A model generated the notes under the pieces. That model was not told the origin of the DNA. It searched no databases and worked only from the letters and a program-made list of their open reading frames with translations. Below, in pieces: positions 48,101-60,406 of a stretch of 64,000 nucleotides of DNA. The translations under genes were made by a program, and so were the position numbers. Positions within the stretch are counted from its first letter, which is position 1; each line of letters begins with the position of its first letter. This DNA comes from Lingula anatina (lineage: Eukaryota > Brachiopoda > Lingulata > Lingulida > Lingulidae), in NCBI RefSeq assembly GCF_001039355.2, contig NW_019774748.1, forward strand, positions 80,454-144,453, given 5' to 3'.

Positions 48101-51100
48101 TAACAGGCATGTTTTCATGAAGTGTTCCATTCCTAACAAGGTTTAGCATTCTCTGAGGATTCACCAAGTAAAGGCGTCACACAAACAACTCATTTAAAAG
48201 TAGATTAAACAAAGTTTTCCCCTGACGTCAAAATAACCAAACTAAGGCATCCATCAGGACTTGAAAAAAAGAACACTTCAATCTTTTTTCTCCCAGGGAG
48301 ATGCGTTTGCTGAATGTCGGAAATTAATTATTTTATTCCCTTTGCATTTCCCTTTGTTTTCGATCGATCCACGTTCTGATAGTGCCTATAAAGAAATGAT
48401 CGGCTTGCAAAACCCACGTTGGGCCGACGTTACCAATGCCTTAGCGACTAACGGAAAACTGCCAACAAACTACCAGGGGGGATAAGAAAACCACCATATG
48501 ATTTCCATTGGCTTTATTAGATTCAGAGTCTCTGTTGGAAGGCAAATTGATTTTAATGATAATTTTTTCCGAATTATTCTTCGATTTACAAGTTTTTTTG
48601 GCGTAAATTAATAGACGGAATGTTTTTGCTTCTGGCTGTTCTTCGGCAATATATTTGTCCGTCATTTTTGCTCCCTCCCTCTTCCATACACAATAGATTT
48701 CATATCAAGTTGGGTACATTTGAAATTTCGGATATTCACAAACACGATTATTGGTTCAACTAAGATGATGGCTGAATACTCCTGAGCTACCTTGTCAAGT
48801 TAGTCATGTAGTATCGCTAACGATAAAAAACACCGTCTGATGTCCGACTGTCCATCTGACTAGTCGTCGTCCCGGGTTTTACCTCTACAATAGGCAAATA
48901 TGCCTGAATTGGAATATTATCAGTTCTAAAAGCGAATTTTTTCAAAAGAACTCTTATGGTACCATTAAAACGTAGAGCTTACACAACAACTGGCACAAAA
49001 ATGAACATTTAGTCAAAACACAACAATTGAACGGAAATGGGTGGTGTTGGGGCACCTCTCACAACCTGTGGTCAACATTGCGTTGTCTTGTAAACCACTT
49101 ATACCACTTAAAAGTTAGGTTAAACAAACTATTGGAGGGAGCTGAATTTGAAAAACACGAAGCAGCACTGCTGACCCTAGTTATCTTTAATTTAGATCGC
49201 ACAAAGGTCTGGTTGCCGTATCCTTGTCGAAAACATTCAATTACTTTTTTGATTTCCACCTCCTTCACGTTCCAATGGCAGAAGGCAACCAACAGAGGAG
49301 CCGTTTCTCCAGGCGATTAAAACCTGCGTGTTACTGGCGGTGTAAGGCAAATATTTTCCAATGATCACATATGTACAGAGTACTGATACTCAAGTTCACG
49401 TTACCAGCATAAACAAAACTTTGGCTCTGGTGCTAAAAGGAAAATGAATTTGTTGCCAAGTGTATTCTATCTTTAGTGGTAATGAGATCGAATTGGTTGT
49501 CAGTCGAGGGTCGTAACAGTTCAAACAGAAAGGTGACTTGGTTATCGCTAACAAGCGTGTATCCTGGAAATATGATAATTCGATTTACGTGGCTGTAGAG
49601 GTGTTGATGAATGTACAAAAGGCGCATGATGACAAAAAGCCATTTCTCAAGCTGTGATCTTTATGTTTGACACGGGAACTATAATAGGAAAAGTTCAACC
49701 TAAAAAGATGGTTGCGATATTTTGGTGAAGATGGGAGATTTTGGCGATTTTAGATATATCAAAAGTAACGAAGTACACAGACATGTTCTCATCCACATAC
49801 CTTCATACATGTAATCAAGCTGAAGACCATCGATACCCTTGTTCAGAGACTTGGGATGCTATGAGAATTTTCGCTTATAAGGAAATCAAAAACATGTTCA
49901 TCGTCTAAAAGAAGGTTATTGATCATATACCAGTGCAGACACAAAAAACGTCTTATGCAGACACTAGTACTAGTGATATATATATGCTGTATTAGCGGCT
50001 GATGTGGCCGATTTATTTCTTTTTCAATAGTTCCTCGGCGCAATTTTTGCGGTGGAACGTTGCCTCAAATAAAGCCATTGGTTTGGGGTTGTGCATTTTT
50101 ATCGTCCATTGGCTTAACTTGCAGTATATGCTTGCTTTACGGCTCATCAGAAACGATTGAAAGAAGAAATTGAAAGAAAGAAAAAATAAAAGGCCCTCTG
50201 GAATTTATTCACAAAACATATACTGGTGAAGATTACAGCTGGCAACAGCAGTTTGTCCCCCCCCCCCCCCTTTCTCCCACCTATGGTATCCTTTAGACGA
50301 AGTTTTATCGGCATTTTTCATAATTCACACCTGGAACCAATGTAACGTTTTATCACACAGCGGCGGCATTTCAGAAAAAGATATATGCGCATATCTGACA
50401 TGCTTTTATACTATCTCCTCAAGATGTTGCTTAAAGCCAATTTTCTGAAAGAGAGAGAAACGCAGTTTGCGTCCTTTTGTTAATAAAGAGATATGGTAGC
50501 TCGAAACCATGGGTTTGTCTAGATATTTAAAAATCTAATACTTAAGTTGTCATAACCTATTTCAATATCAACGCCCAACAGAGATCAACGTCAAACTCCA
50601 TAAGCACATGGAAATAAAAAAGAGAAAACCAACGAAATTATTAAGCCCATAGGCAATTCCTCTGCAACTTAAGATAATAATGATACATATGATTGGCAAT
50701 ATTTTCTCTTGATTTTTGTTAGCCAGATTGACAAATATATATCAAATGTCTTTACGTTTACGTAATTTTGTTCTGACGTGTTTTTTATAAATCGAATCAG
50801 CATGCGTCTAACATAATGAAAGGAAATTCGGAATTCGCAATACTCGGCTATTTATTTCTTCTATGAATCAATCCATTCTATGTTTAGGAGGTTTTGACTC
50901 AAGACTCAAATATGACGCAAGGGAAATTAACTTCATCCTTTTGCCAAAAGGTGTCGATCTTGAAAGAAGCGTGTGCGGTTCACAGAATAGAACGTCGTAA
51001 ACATCGATGGAAATCGAAAACAATGCAATGGTTTGATTGGCATCCATTCGGTTTGATTAAACAGTTGGATATTAGTCTTCCATCATTTAATGCAAAGGAC

Positions 51101-51618
51101 ACTTTAAGTAAGTGACCCCAGACTCTCAGGGGATTCAAACGTCAATTTGACGCCACTAATACTCGCTCTTATGTTACTGTATTCGCTAGAAGTGGCACAA
51201 TGTCAAAGTGAAAGCATCCATTTCAACCAATCAAAGACGCCAAAGAGACAGTGTTTCACAATTAATGCAGATCTGTGGAGATGATTCGCTCTCTAATAAG
51301 ATAACAATGATAACGGTGCTTTAGTCTGGTCCTAGGACTTTTATCTAGTCTGGTCGTTGACGTCTTAGAGTTGATATCGGCATCCAATTTACTACATTTC
51401 CAAAACTTCGCTAATCGACTTGTTTTTCCTGCCAAATTTGGGCATTTTCTTTCTACCGTAGATTGCACAGACAGCAATGTTTTTTTCATTAATTGCCAGC
51501 TGTACTAAGACTACGGAATATAACAAATAAATCCCTATGCTATAGGACACATTATATTCATTTTACATCTGTAAATCTGTCACTTATCTAATAACTTTAA
51601 TGTTTTAAGGGCACCAAG

Positions 51619-51667
<49 letters not shown>

Positions 51668-54600
51668 TGTGCGTGTGTGTGTGACCAAGCGTGGCAACCA
51701 TAGCCGCAGTCTGTTCCGCTTCCCGCTTTCAGGTACACCCAACAGGTGCATCATGGGGATCAATCATCTCTAGCCCCAGGTGTCAAAGTGATAACGTTCT
51801 TTGCGCATCATGCTTCAAGACTTAAGTCTATGTACTCTCTATTTTTGTCTTTCCTTTTTTTTTTTTTTTCCCCTTTCTTTATTTAAATCCTTATACCGTT
51901 TATTGTATTATGAGCTACTTTCGGCAAGCATTTTGCAATCAAGATGAAAATATACAGTTTGTCGTCAGTCATGTAATTCAGCAGATCGGTACATTGATCT
52001 TAGATAATTACAGATTCCCGAAGTAAAGTTAACTTGTTCACGCTAGGAGTAATAAGAAGACACACACGCACATTTGATAAAACTGTGGCATCTGGACAAA
52101 TAGCCTCGTAAAAATAGCGACCATTTTCCCTTTTGCTGACTAATAATATTCACAAAGCAACTGGATTAAAGTTGTATTGGGGTACTTTGATCAGGTTAAA
52201 GCTTGATTGCGAGAGCATGGAAGGCCAGAAAGTAGATCAAAGTTTCCCTGTATATTTTGATTCGTGATCAAATAAACTTGGATAATTTTGAACCTGCGCA
52301 TTTTCACTAATCGCCCGCTGCTAAAGCAATACATAAAGATAAACAGCCAACACGAAGATTATTAAAAACGAAACGCGTGTGTCTTGGCATACCAGAGAAA
52401 TGGGTATCACTTTGAAGTAGATATAGTTGATATCACCTGAAATAAATGCGAAACATGGCTCGCGGAGAAAACATCTAAATTTAGTTAACGAAGTCAAGGT
52501 GCATATTATAACTGAGGGGCGGGAGGCGAGATTTATTTGATCAAGTACAGTACTCATTTCTGTATCTGACAATCAAACGTTTTGATTTGGAAACCAGTAA
52601 GTACAATGTAGGTTCTACAAGTAAATATAACACATACTTATTACACAATGTTGTGTACAGGTGCATGTATTTTTTATTTCCTGTTCTTTATTCACACATT
52701 TTGAAAGTCTAGTAAACAACACAAAGTATAAAAATATATACCCTTAGTACATATACATTATGCTTTCCCTGATCATTTTTCCGGAACCCAACTCTGGGAA
52801 TGTTATGGTATATATCTCATGTGTATAAACTGTCTTCGCTGTTGGTTTATTCGAGAGGGGCGATTATATCTAAAACACATATGGTTTTGTGAATCTTACT
52901 CGTACATATACATATATCTCAGTGAACAAGAGCCATAAAGCTTCTATAGAGAGCTGAAAATCATCAATATTTTGTATTGCCTAGTAAGACACCAAGAGTA
53001 CTGCCCACCTAATATCATAATACTTTGAGCTGCTATTACGTAAAAAACATCAATCATGCGCTTATTTAATATTTAACACCTGGTGGATTGGATTACTCCG
53101 TTACGAATTTCATTCTGCAATGGTACCGAAAAGCACGCTCCTCAAATGTGTGTATCATTAAGTTTGAATATCTTATTTGTAAGAATTAGGAGGGAATACG
53201 GGACATACGTATTTGAATAATGTGAGAAATGGGTCGGGCATTCTGCCAGCAACCGAAATTTGACAAGAGGAATTTGTTCTATTGGGTCGCGTTATGTGCA
53301 TATATAACGGACATATACCAACAAATATGTCACTATTTCATCCTGCCGCGTTTCAGGCTTCCCATTACGTCCAAAAGATATAGCAAGCTACTGTTATCTC
53401 TCTCTTCCGCGTGGCTACTGGACGGAACGCAACAGGTGCGGGGCACCTAATAAACAACGCACATGCCTACTTGAAATAAACTTACCTAGCAAATATCAGC
53501 ATGGAAAAAAGAGCAGGTTTATTTATTTGATGTAATCTACCCGCAATTTGAGCATCAATGTCACTACTGGACGTATACATTCAGTTACTAATATAAGTCT
53601 ATTAACCCAAAACCCCTGTATAAATTACAGTAGGATATTTTGATTGAGTGGTATAAGATGATATATGAAAATCAACGAAATGTCAAAGAAAACAATCATA
53701 ATCGTAGGTTGCCTATAGAAGGAGGATGGGCATTGTAAAGTAAATTCCCGCTCAGTTATAACCAAACAAAAAGTGATAGTCTCCAGAGGAACGAAGAAAG
53801 TGAATAAATTGTTCTTAAGACGCCTTCGTAGCACTTATGAGAAAGAAAAAAATCGATAATAGGAAAAGTATTGTGTAGTACTTTAAGTCAGTATTAAATA
53901 GTGCTCTAAATTTAAGGTTCTGATAAAAACATGTTTCGGGGTGAACATGTGCATGAGAAGACAAATGTTTTGACTTGAAGTGGACAGGAGCTAGGGAACG
54001 TGCACTTCCACTTATCTCAAGGCCTATTCGCGTTACTATTGAACAGAAAACAATGACTATCATTATCTTTCCATTACAATACGTGCATATTCACCACGGG
54101 TCGATAAAAACTAATCTTTATCCTAATTACGAGCAAAGCATCCGAGTTCTCAGTGGTTGAAAGCTGCGATTATTGTGAAGATAAAAAGAACATGCGTGAT
54201 ATCTGAATATCTAATAACGTTGATATTAGTATTACGGTCGAGCGATGAAAGGTGTTTCGAGCGAGAGTAATCAACTCGTTTATGACGTCGACGTCGGAAG
54301 ATGCTAGGTTTTTATTAAGTTAACCTTTAAACCCATTTAAGTGATGGCAGATTTTTGTCTGAAAAGAGAAATTCCGATACCTTACCTCGCATTTTTCCAT
54401 TGCCTCATTGTAATGGCCCAACTCGCGGTAAGGAATGGACAGATGAACAGAGGTTAAGCGTAGATATTTCTGAACCAAGTCAGGAACCTCGATGCTGACA
54501 GAGAGCTCTTTGCATTTGTCCAAAAATTGCACAGCTTTGTTATAATCTTTCAGAGTCGTGAAGAACCTCGCTACGCTGAAATATGTCTCTATTCGTAGCA

Positions 54601-55072
54601 CGATGTCGCCGTGCTCGTTTGCGACTCTGAGGGCATTGTCCAAATTTTCTAGACACTTGCTGAAGTTGCTAAAACCGAAGTAGGCATTGCTCATGGTAAG
54701 GTACACATGCCCGTGAGTTCGTGGATCTTTTGCTTGGTTCTGAAGGCTATGCCGAGCATACGACACTGCTTTGTGATATTCGCCAATACGTTCGTTGCCT
54801 CTAGCCAAGTTCAGATATGCCTCGGCACGCATGTAAGTGTTTTCACGCTCATTTGCTATGTCTATCTGTTGTATAGCATATACCAACATGTCCCTGTACT
54901 TGCCCAAGTCACTGGAAGCGTTAGCAAGATGCCCAAGAGTCTGGAACTTAAGCTGACAGTTCGAGGTCTTTCTTAGAACGTGGTTCCATTTCTTGACCGC
55001 CTCCTCGTGATCCTGTGCGTTGTACAGCTTCACCGCCTCGTTGATTTCCTGCTTCACAATTCTTTGGCCCAT
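44197..55072 (-). CDS. RAPSN: Rapsyn (43 kDa receptor-associated protein of the synapse)
   Basis: Complete minus-strand gene of 6 exons: 55072-54386, 46986-46888, 45735-45613, 45280-45227, 44996-44797, 44311-44197 (stop TGA). Hand-summed length is 425 aa with consistent phases; human rapsyn is 412. Rapsyn is a peripheral membrane scaffold that clusters nicotinic acetylcholine receptors at the neuromuscular synapse; the family also shows RING-dependent E3 (NEDD8) activity. Visible: MGQ start, so Gly2 can be myristoylated; TPR repeats over residues 1-320 (LYNAQDHEEAVKKW, YLNLARGNERIGEYHKAV, AYFGFSNFSKCLENLDNAL, YPRYEAALNIMVETGDRYGQ); and a C-terminal RING-H2 with Cys362, Cys365, Cys381, His383, His386, Cys389, Cys409 and Cys412, all zinc ligands present. 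The Lys388 codon is split by the last intron. Intron 1 is 7.4 kb, the others 0.2-1.2 kb. Confidence 0.94.
45070..45099. repeat. (AC)n microsatellite
   Basis: Thirty bases of pure AC repeat in rapsyn intron 4, between exon 5 (left) and exon 4 (right). Confidence 0.97.
46987..54385 (-). other. Large rapsyn intron 1 with unexplained minus-strand ORF fragments
   Basis: No recognised gene. Minus-strand open frames of 60-96 codons follow each other at 48167-47880, 48665-48441, 49292-49059, 49627-49433, 50043-49843 and 51489-51262. The first reads NPQRMLNLVRNGTLHENMPV... and the second has an ATG in a good context (GAGCAAAAATGACG, MTDKYIAEEQPEAKTF...). The regular orientation and the higher CpG content suggest the remains of an inserted gene or element, but I recognise no domain. 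A (TC)n(TG)n microsatellite lies at 51622-51683 and a poly-C run near 50257. Confidence 0.35.
51622..51683. repeat. Compound (TC)n(TG)n microsatellite
   Basis: About 29 bases of CT repeats followed by about 33 bases of GT repeats with one GC interruption, inside rapsyn intron 1. Confidence 0.97.
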
Positions 55073-58000
55073 TCTTTTGCGTGTTTTTTAAGAAACCGTT
55101 AAGCCTTTCTGTGCTTTCTCCTGTCGTTTACGTCTCAGGTGGATATTTCTTCAGTTAAAACTGCTCACGGAGTGACTTGTAAGAATGCTGGTTACCAGAA
55201 GTAGGTACAGTGCACCTTCAGCAGTTCCCCCTTGCCTTCAGTGCTGCCCTCGTCTTTCACGTCGTCTGCAAAGCCATTGTTTCTCCAATCACAGTCCTGG
55301 TCGAAATCTCAGTCAATACGGCGCTTCCTGCAGCTTTTATTGGAGTTACGTCTGTGGTGATGAATATAGTGCTAAGCAAATTAGAAATATCCCTTATCAG
55401 TCATAATTAGGTCATTTCTGGATGAAAAATCAATGATAACATTGGTAACATCTTACTCTCTCTTGCACCTGCCGCATATCTGTCCTAGGCACCATGCAAG
55501 GCATCTCCCAGAAAAGAACACTGTGGCTAAGAAAACGTTTACCAAAGTTTCTATAAAAAGCGCAGCAGGTTATTTGCTCCTCTGAGCTATGGGCCCCGAG
55601 GCTGCGCCGTGAACGAAGACACTGACTGTGACGTCATGTTGACAAGAAGGAACTCATCATTTCAGACAAACCTTCACTAAATCCAATAATCTACCACGCA
55701 TTGCGCTGTATGTACGTAAATGCTTGGAGCCTTAGGTGGAGTTCATATTCTGAGAATTCCCTGCAGTAATTGCACAGACATTCTCCTGGCAAGTCTACCT
55801 TCGGATGTGTTCTTCCAGCGATAGCGCTACGTGTTATTTAAATGTCACAGGAGTCCGGTGGAGGGCGCTATGATGAGCATGTTATAACAAGTGAAAGTTA
55901 GGCGAAATATTATTCATAAAAACCAAGCTAAAGACAGGAGCATTTACAGCACATTCCCGTGCATTTTTTTTTACTTAAATTACCAAATTCCATGGATAAT
56001 TTTCTATCAATTTCAGACTTTACAGTATGTACGTTTGACTAACACAAACTGCGAAAACTATGGTAGAAGGCCTATTAAAACATGCCATTTCTCTTAACGT
56101 AGTTTCCAAAAGTATGTACCATGAAAATAAACTTGATTTTCTGTTGTTGTTAACACTACTTATATTGCCACTGATATATGTGCTAATTATTTAAATGCGA
56201 AGAGAGCAACACTTTAAATGAACGGCATCAATGCATAACCCACCATTGGTCAATCATACTCTGTTTTAACACATTTTAAGATATGAAAAGCAAATCATTT
56301 TAGAGATATACACATTTTGTTTCAGTTCCTTTCCTTAACTTTCCCTCATACTTTGGCACTAATTTCTTCCTTTGCTCGGCGGATATAGACTTCCTGCAAA
56401 AGGGTTTGGACAAAAATTCCTTTAACCGGCCCATATGTTTTACATATTCTATTTCTCTCGCAGTGTTAGGAGCATAAAAAGTCCTTAGGCCTTAAAACAT
56501 TTTCACCTTATACTATTGAATAGAGTCAAGTCCATACCACAGTACAGAGAATATGCCACAGCCATACTTATTTAATTCTTATTTGTTAGTAAAGACAAGT
56601 GCAAATAAGTTAAAGTGCTTTCAAATATTCCAGTTTTCACTTATTTTTTGACACGCTCTAGAGCCAACTTAGGGAGGTCTCAGACCACTCGGGTATTAAC
56701 ATAAATTTTGAATTTGATACTTTCGAGACCACAGAATGAGCTGTGTTGACAAATTGTGTGGTGGCGATACGCTGGTTAAGGCTAAAGATACAATATATGT
56801 GCATGTATTGCCATCAAACCCACAAAGGGATTCAGACACATGACCAAGTTCCACATTGTCCCGCGGTTCTAAATCTCCATTATCCATCCAAAATACAGTT
56901 CGATATTGGATAAAGATGTGAAAATAATGCAAGTATTCCTACAGGATTGGAAGTGAAATAATGAGTAATTGATAACATGTTCTTAGCCACAGACCATGAG
57001 AATATATAAGTATATAAATATATACATACGCGGATACTAAAATCAATCAGTGGACGTAGCACTGTTATGGAAATGATAAAGTGACATGTCATGATAATTC
57101 ACAATATGAATTTTACGTGTTGTTATAGGAACTACCAGTATCGTCACATAGTTTTCGTCACATAGCCAGCAACGATAGTTTGTAAACCTTGGGTCAAAAT
57201 CCTTTTGAATTGTTTTACGTGGAAAATGATGCAGTATGCAATTTTACAAGATACAGCTGGCCGTTGCTGATATTTGGTAGCGCTTCCCACCGATCTTCCT
57301 TCATCAGTAGGCCTAATACTGAATAAAATGCTGTAGTTGTGAAGTAAGATTGGAGTGCTTTTGTAGTGACATAGTCATTGCGCTCGTTGGGGATTTATCA
57401 CTACTTTACGACCTAGGCCAAAGTGCTTTAGTTGTGGCTTGCATTGCGCCTGGTCATCATTTGGAGTGAAAGCATGATTTTCTAAGATGAAAAAATAATA
57501 TGAAAGGTAGGTTATTTGGTTATACATGTAGTATGTGGCATATCTAGTCAGACTACACAGCTCAAGTTCCTTTCTAACACAACATATTTGATTAAATGTT
57601 TTTCCTCTCACATCTGAATTTTGTTGCAAAAAACAACTTTAAAAAATCACACTAAATGGTGCAAATGATTGAAGTCATTGCCATTTTCTTTAACTTGGAA
57701 ACGTATATACGACCCAGTCTTCAACTCAACTGTGAAATAATAGTTTTGCTTTCAGTTTGTAATTATCTGGAGCTCCATGGAGGCTATTTCCCGTACTCTT
57801 TTACACACACTCGTATATCACCAGAACCATTAGAACGATTGGTGGTTACATTTTACTCGACTTCAGTACAAAGAAAACACGAGGAAACCATACATTCCTA
57901 TCGCACCGTGTGTTATTAAACGTACCCATGGTGTGTTCTTCCTTTTCACGTCTACCAGAAGGATTGACCTTTGACATTGCCAAGCTTCAACCAGAGCTCC

Positions 58001-58092
58001 ACGCTCTAATTCGATACAGGCGAGTTCTACCCTCCATCAGTCTGCTGGTTACAAACGAGTTATAACACACAGACGGGTCAGCAGCCACAGTG
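55073..58092. promoter_or_regulatory. Intergenic region between divergent rapsyn and coiled-coil genes
   Basis: Three kilobases without convincing exons, holding the rapsyn promoter (right of 55072) and the promoter of the gene at 58093. A perfect palindromic cAMP-response-type site TGACGTCA lies at 55629-55636 and an E-box CACCTG at 55466-55471. Vertebrate rapsyn is under myogenic control, so the E-box is of interest, but single short sites are expected by chance. Confidence 0.3.
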
Positions 58093-58573
58093 ATGGCGCT
58101 CACCAACAGAAAGGATCTGTTGGTCGTCTTGGTCCTGTTTAGTGTGTCCAATATAATACTCGGACAGTCACGTAGGACCAAGTTTGACCGGTGTGGACTT
58201 ACATTCACCGTCCCTGGCATTAACTGTGAGGGTTCTCCCAAACTGTTAAAGGTACTGCAGAGGGCCGTGGATAACCAGAGTGATGTCGACAAGAAGAACA
58301 CCAAACTGAAAACCAGCGTGGCTGAGCTACAAAAGTTTATAGAAAACTTTAGGGAAACTGTGAACACCGTCAAAGCTGAGGTGGGTGGGCTGAAGAGAGT
58401 GGCATTTTACCCAGCTCCCAACCCTTTGATATACGGAGCAGACGACACCACAGCAGAAGACCGGACGCTGGCTCCCCCAGACACCACAGACATCGTTATA
58501 TCTGAGGAGGCGGGTGAGAAAGGGTTGGAACCGGTGCTAATCAGACGACCTGGGAGGAGACCAGGACCTGATG
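58093..58573 (+). CDS. Small secreted coiled-coil protein, first coding exon
   Basis: ATG at 58093 (the frame extends one GTG further up). Signal peptide of about 25 residues (MALTNRKDLLVVLVLFSVSNIILG), then RCGLTFTVPGINCEG with two Cys, a predicted coiled coil over about residues 55-105 (heptad-like AVDNQSDVDKKNTKLKTSVAELQKF...), an acidic Asp/Thr stretch and a Pro/Arg-rich tail (RRPGRRPGPDG). The exon ends GGACCTGATG|GTAAAG. The motif C-x2-TF-x2-P-x2-NC before a coiled coil resembles the head of angiopoietins (clustering region plus coiled coil); no fibrinogen-like domain is seen in this window. The 3' exon is uncertain: acceptors at 58935 (adds about 18 codons) and 59335 (adds Val then stop) are both plausible. 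I do not assign a function. Confidence 0.7.
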
Positions 58574-59334
58574 GTAAAGTGATAATCTTGTTTATGATGA
58601 GAATTGTAACTTACAGGATATGACATGGCTTACTGTTTTATAGCAGCCTTACCCAGCAAGGAAATGCAATACGTTCGCTTATACCCAACTAACTCGTACA
58701 CTTAATTTTGGCTTTATTTTTAAACTTCACACACTCAATATACCAATATACCATAGTGCATGTATTCACAACTTGTGAGACAAAACAGTTATATGTAGTT
58801 TAAAAGCTTTGGAAGTAGGCGTAGACTACATGCGCTAAACCAGAATGTATAATATAAACAAAATCTCTCTGTTCTGAAATTTTCTCTTCTGGAAAAAAAT
58901 ACAAAAGTCCTGAAATCAGTTTCTTTTCCTTTATTAGTCACCCATCGTGTTATCCCCGCTATTTCCTCTACTACATTGTTTGTAACATAGACACTGGTGT
59001 TGTGATAGTGTCAATTATACTGCTACACTGGCTCTATACCCAGTCCAAACAGCTGGGGATTCTTCATTTAAATGTAAACATTCGCTCTGAGAAGGGTTTT
59101 AAAAACATGCCCTATAACTTTAATGGCCCGCCTTTAAATGCCAGCACATGTTTTAACCAGCCGTGGTTCTGTCACGTTCGATATAGTATAAGCAATTATA
59201 ATGCGTTATACAACTGCTGTTTTTTAACACTATTGCTACACTCGATTACGTGAATGCTTTAATTGGATTAGCCTTTCCAAATTAAAGATTGTTATGGTAG
59301 AGTGGCAATTAGTTTTATTTTTCTTCTGTTTCAG

Positions 59335-59595
59335 TTTAACAAGTATGATTGAAAGAAACTACCCAACACAGATTTCAAGAGATTCGGTCTACCGTACCAA
59401 GTGATATCCCAGAGACACCAAGGACTCGTTTACCATATAAAATGTTGCATTTCTAACGTGACTTTTAACAATTGACAAATCCAATACCCAGTTGCGTCGT
59501 GTAATCTGAATTAGGCAAATACTTTGATGTAATTGCAACATTGCTCGGAAACTATCTCAAATATGAAAACAATAAAATACATCTGTAGAATAACA
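59335..59595 (+). other. Possible terminal exon and polyadenylation site of the coiled-coil gene
   Basis: A good acceptor (TTCTTCTGTTTCAG) ends at 59334, and joining the phase-1 G of the previous exon gives Val followed by TAA (59337-59339). AATAAA at 59571-59576 would then be the polyadenylation signal about 235 bp further on. This makes a compact two-exon gene of about 161 codons, but an alternative exon at 58935 competes. Confidence 0.4.
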
Positions 59596-60337
59596 CTCGG
59601 TCCTTGTGCATTACATTAGCCAAATACGAAGACTTCCCAGATTTTTTTAGTTACGAAAATTCGACCGACGCCCGTTAAAATTTGCAGAAGCCGGACTCAT
59701 TTTCGTAGAGGCCTGCATTCTCCTTATTCTGTCTACCTGGTCATGGTGTCAGTAATTACTTCAAGTGGTGTAGTGGAGCTGCGCCGGCTTCCAGTCAATC
59801 CAAACAATTTGAAATAACATTTCTAGACGCTCGTGTGTTTTCCTCAGTGTGACCTCCGTTGCGTCTGGGAGACCAGCGCGTGCCGCTACTGCATGAGATT
59901 CACCGCGTTCCCAGCAAAGTCCAGTGTACGCTAAAAGACTTCTGTGCTCCACATGTTGGTAGGCACCCAGTGCATTTCAACTTAAAACCCATTATGTGTA
60001 TTGTGTTACATACTTGAAAGAAAAAAAAAACACAGGCACTGGCTTAATGTTTCGTAGAGATAGGATCGTGGACGTTTTTAGTGCCCGTTTGCAAAATTTT
60101 CGGTCGTATTCGTGTAAGTATACACCAACTGTAGGCCCTGTATTGTTAGATAATGTCAAATGTGGAATATACCTACATACCGTGTATATAATGTTACCAA
60201 TGCTTAAATTTGTCCGATATTTTAAGGAAATGTTTGTACATCACAGCCACATATTAGGAGAACGTTTTCTCTTATCCAGAAAAACGATGAATAGGAGGTC
60301 AAATGACGATGAAGTCCTGTCATTATAATAAAACGAC

Positions 60338-60406
<69 letters not shown>

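Noticed and set aside
50257-50270. Poly-C run as a functional signal
   Set aside because: A simple homopolymer, likely slippage or sequencing related.
47880-51489. Endogenous viral insertion
   Set aside because: No frame shows a capsid, polymerase, integrase or protease motif; orientation and CpG content alone are not evidence.
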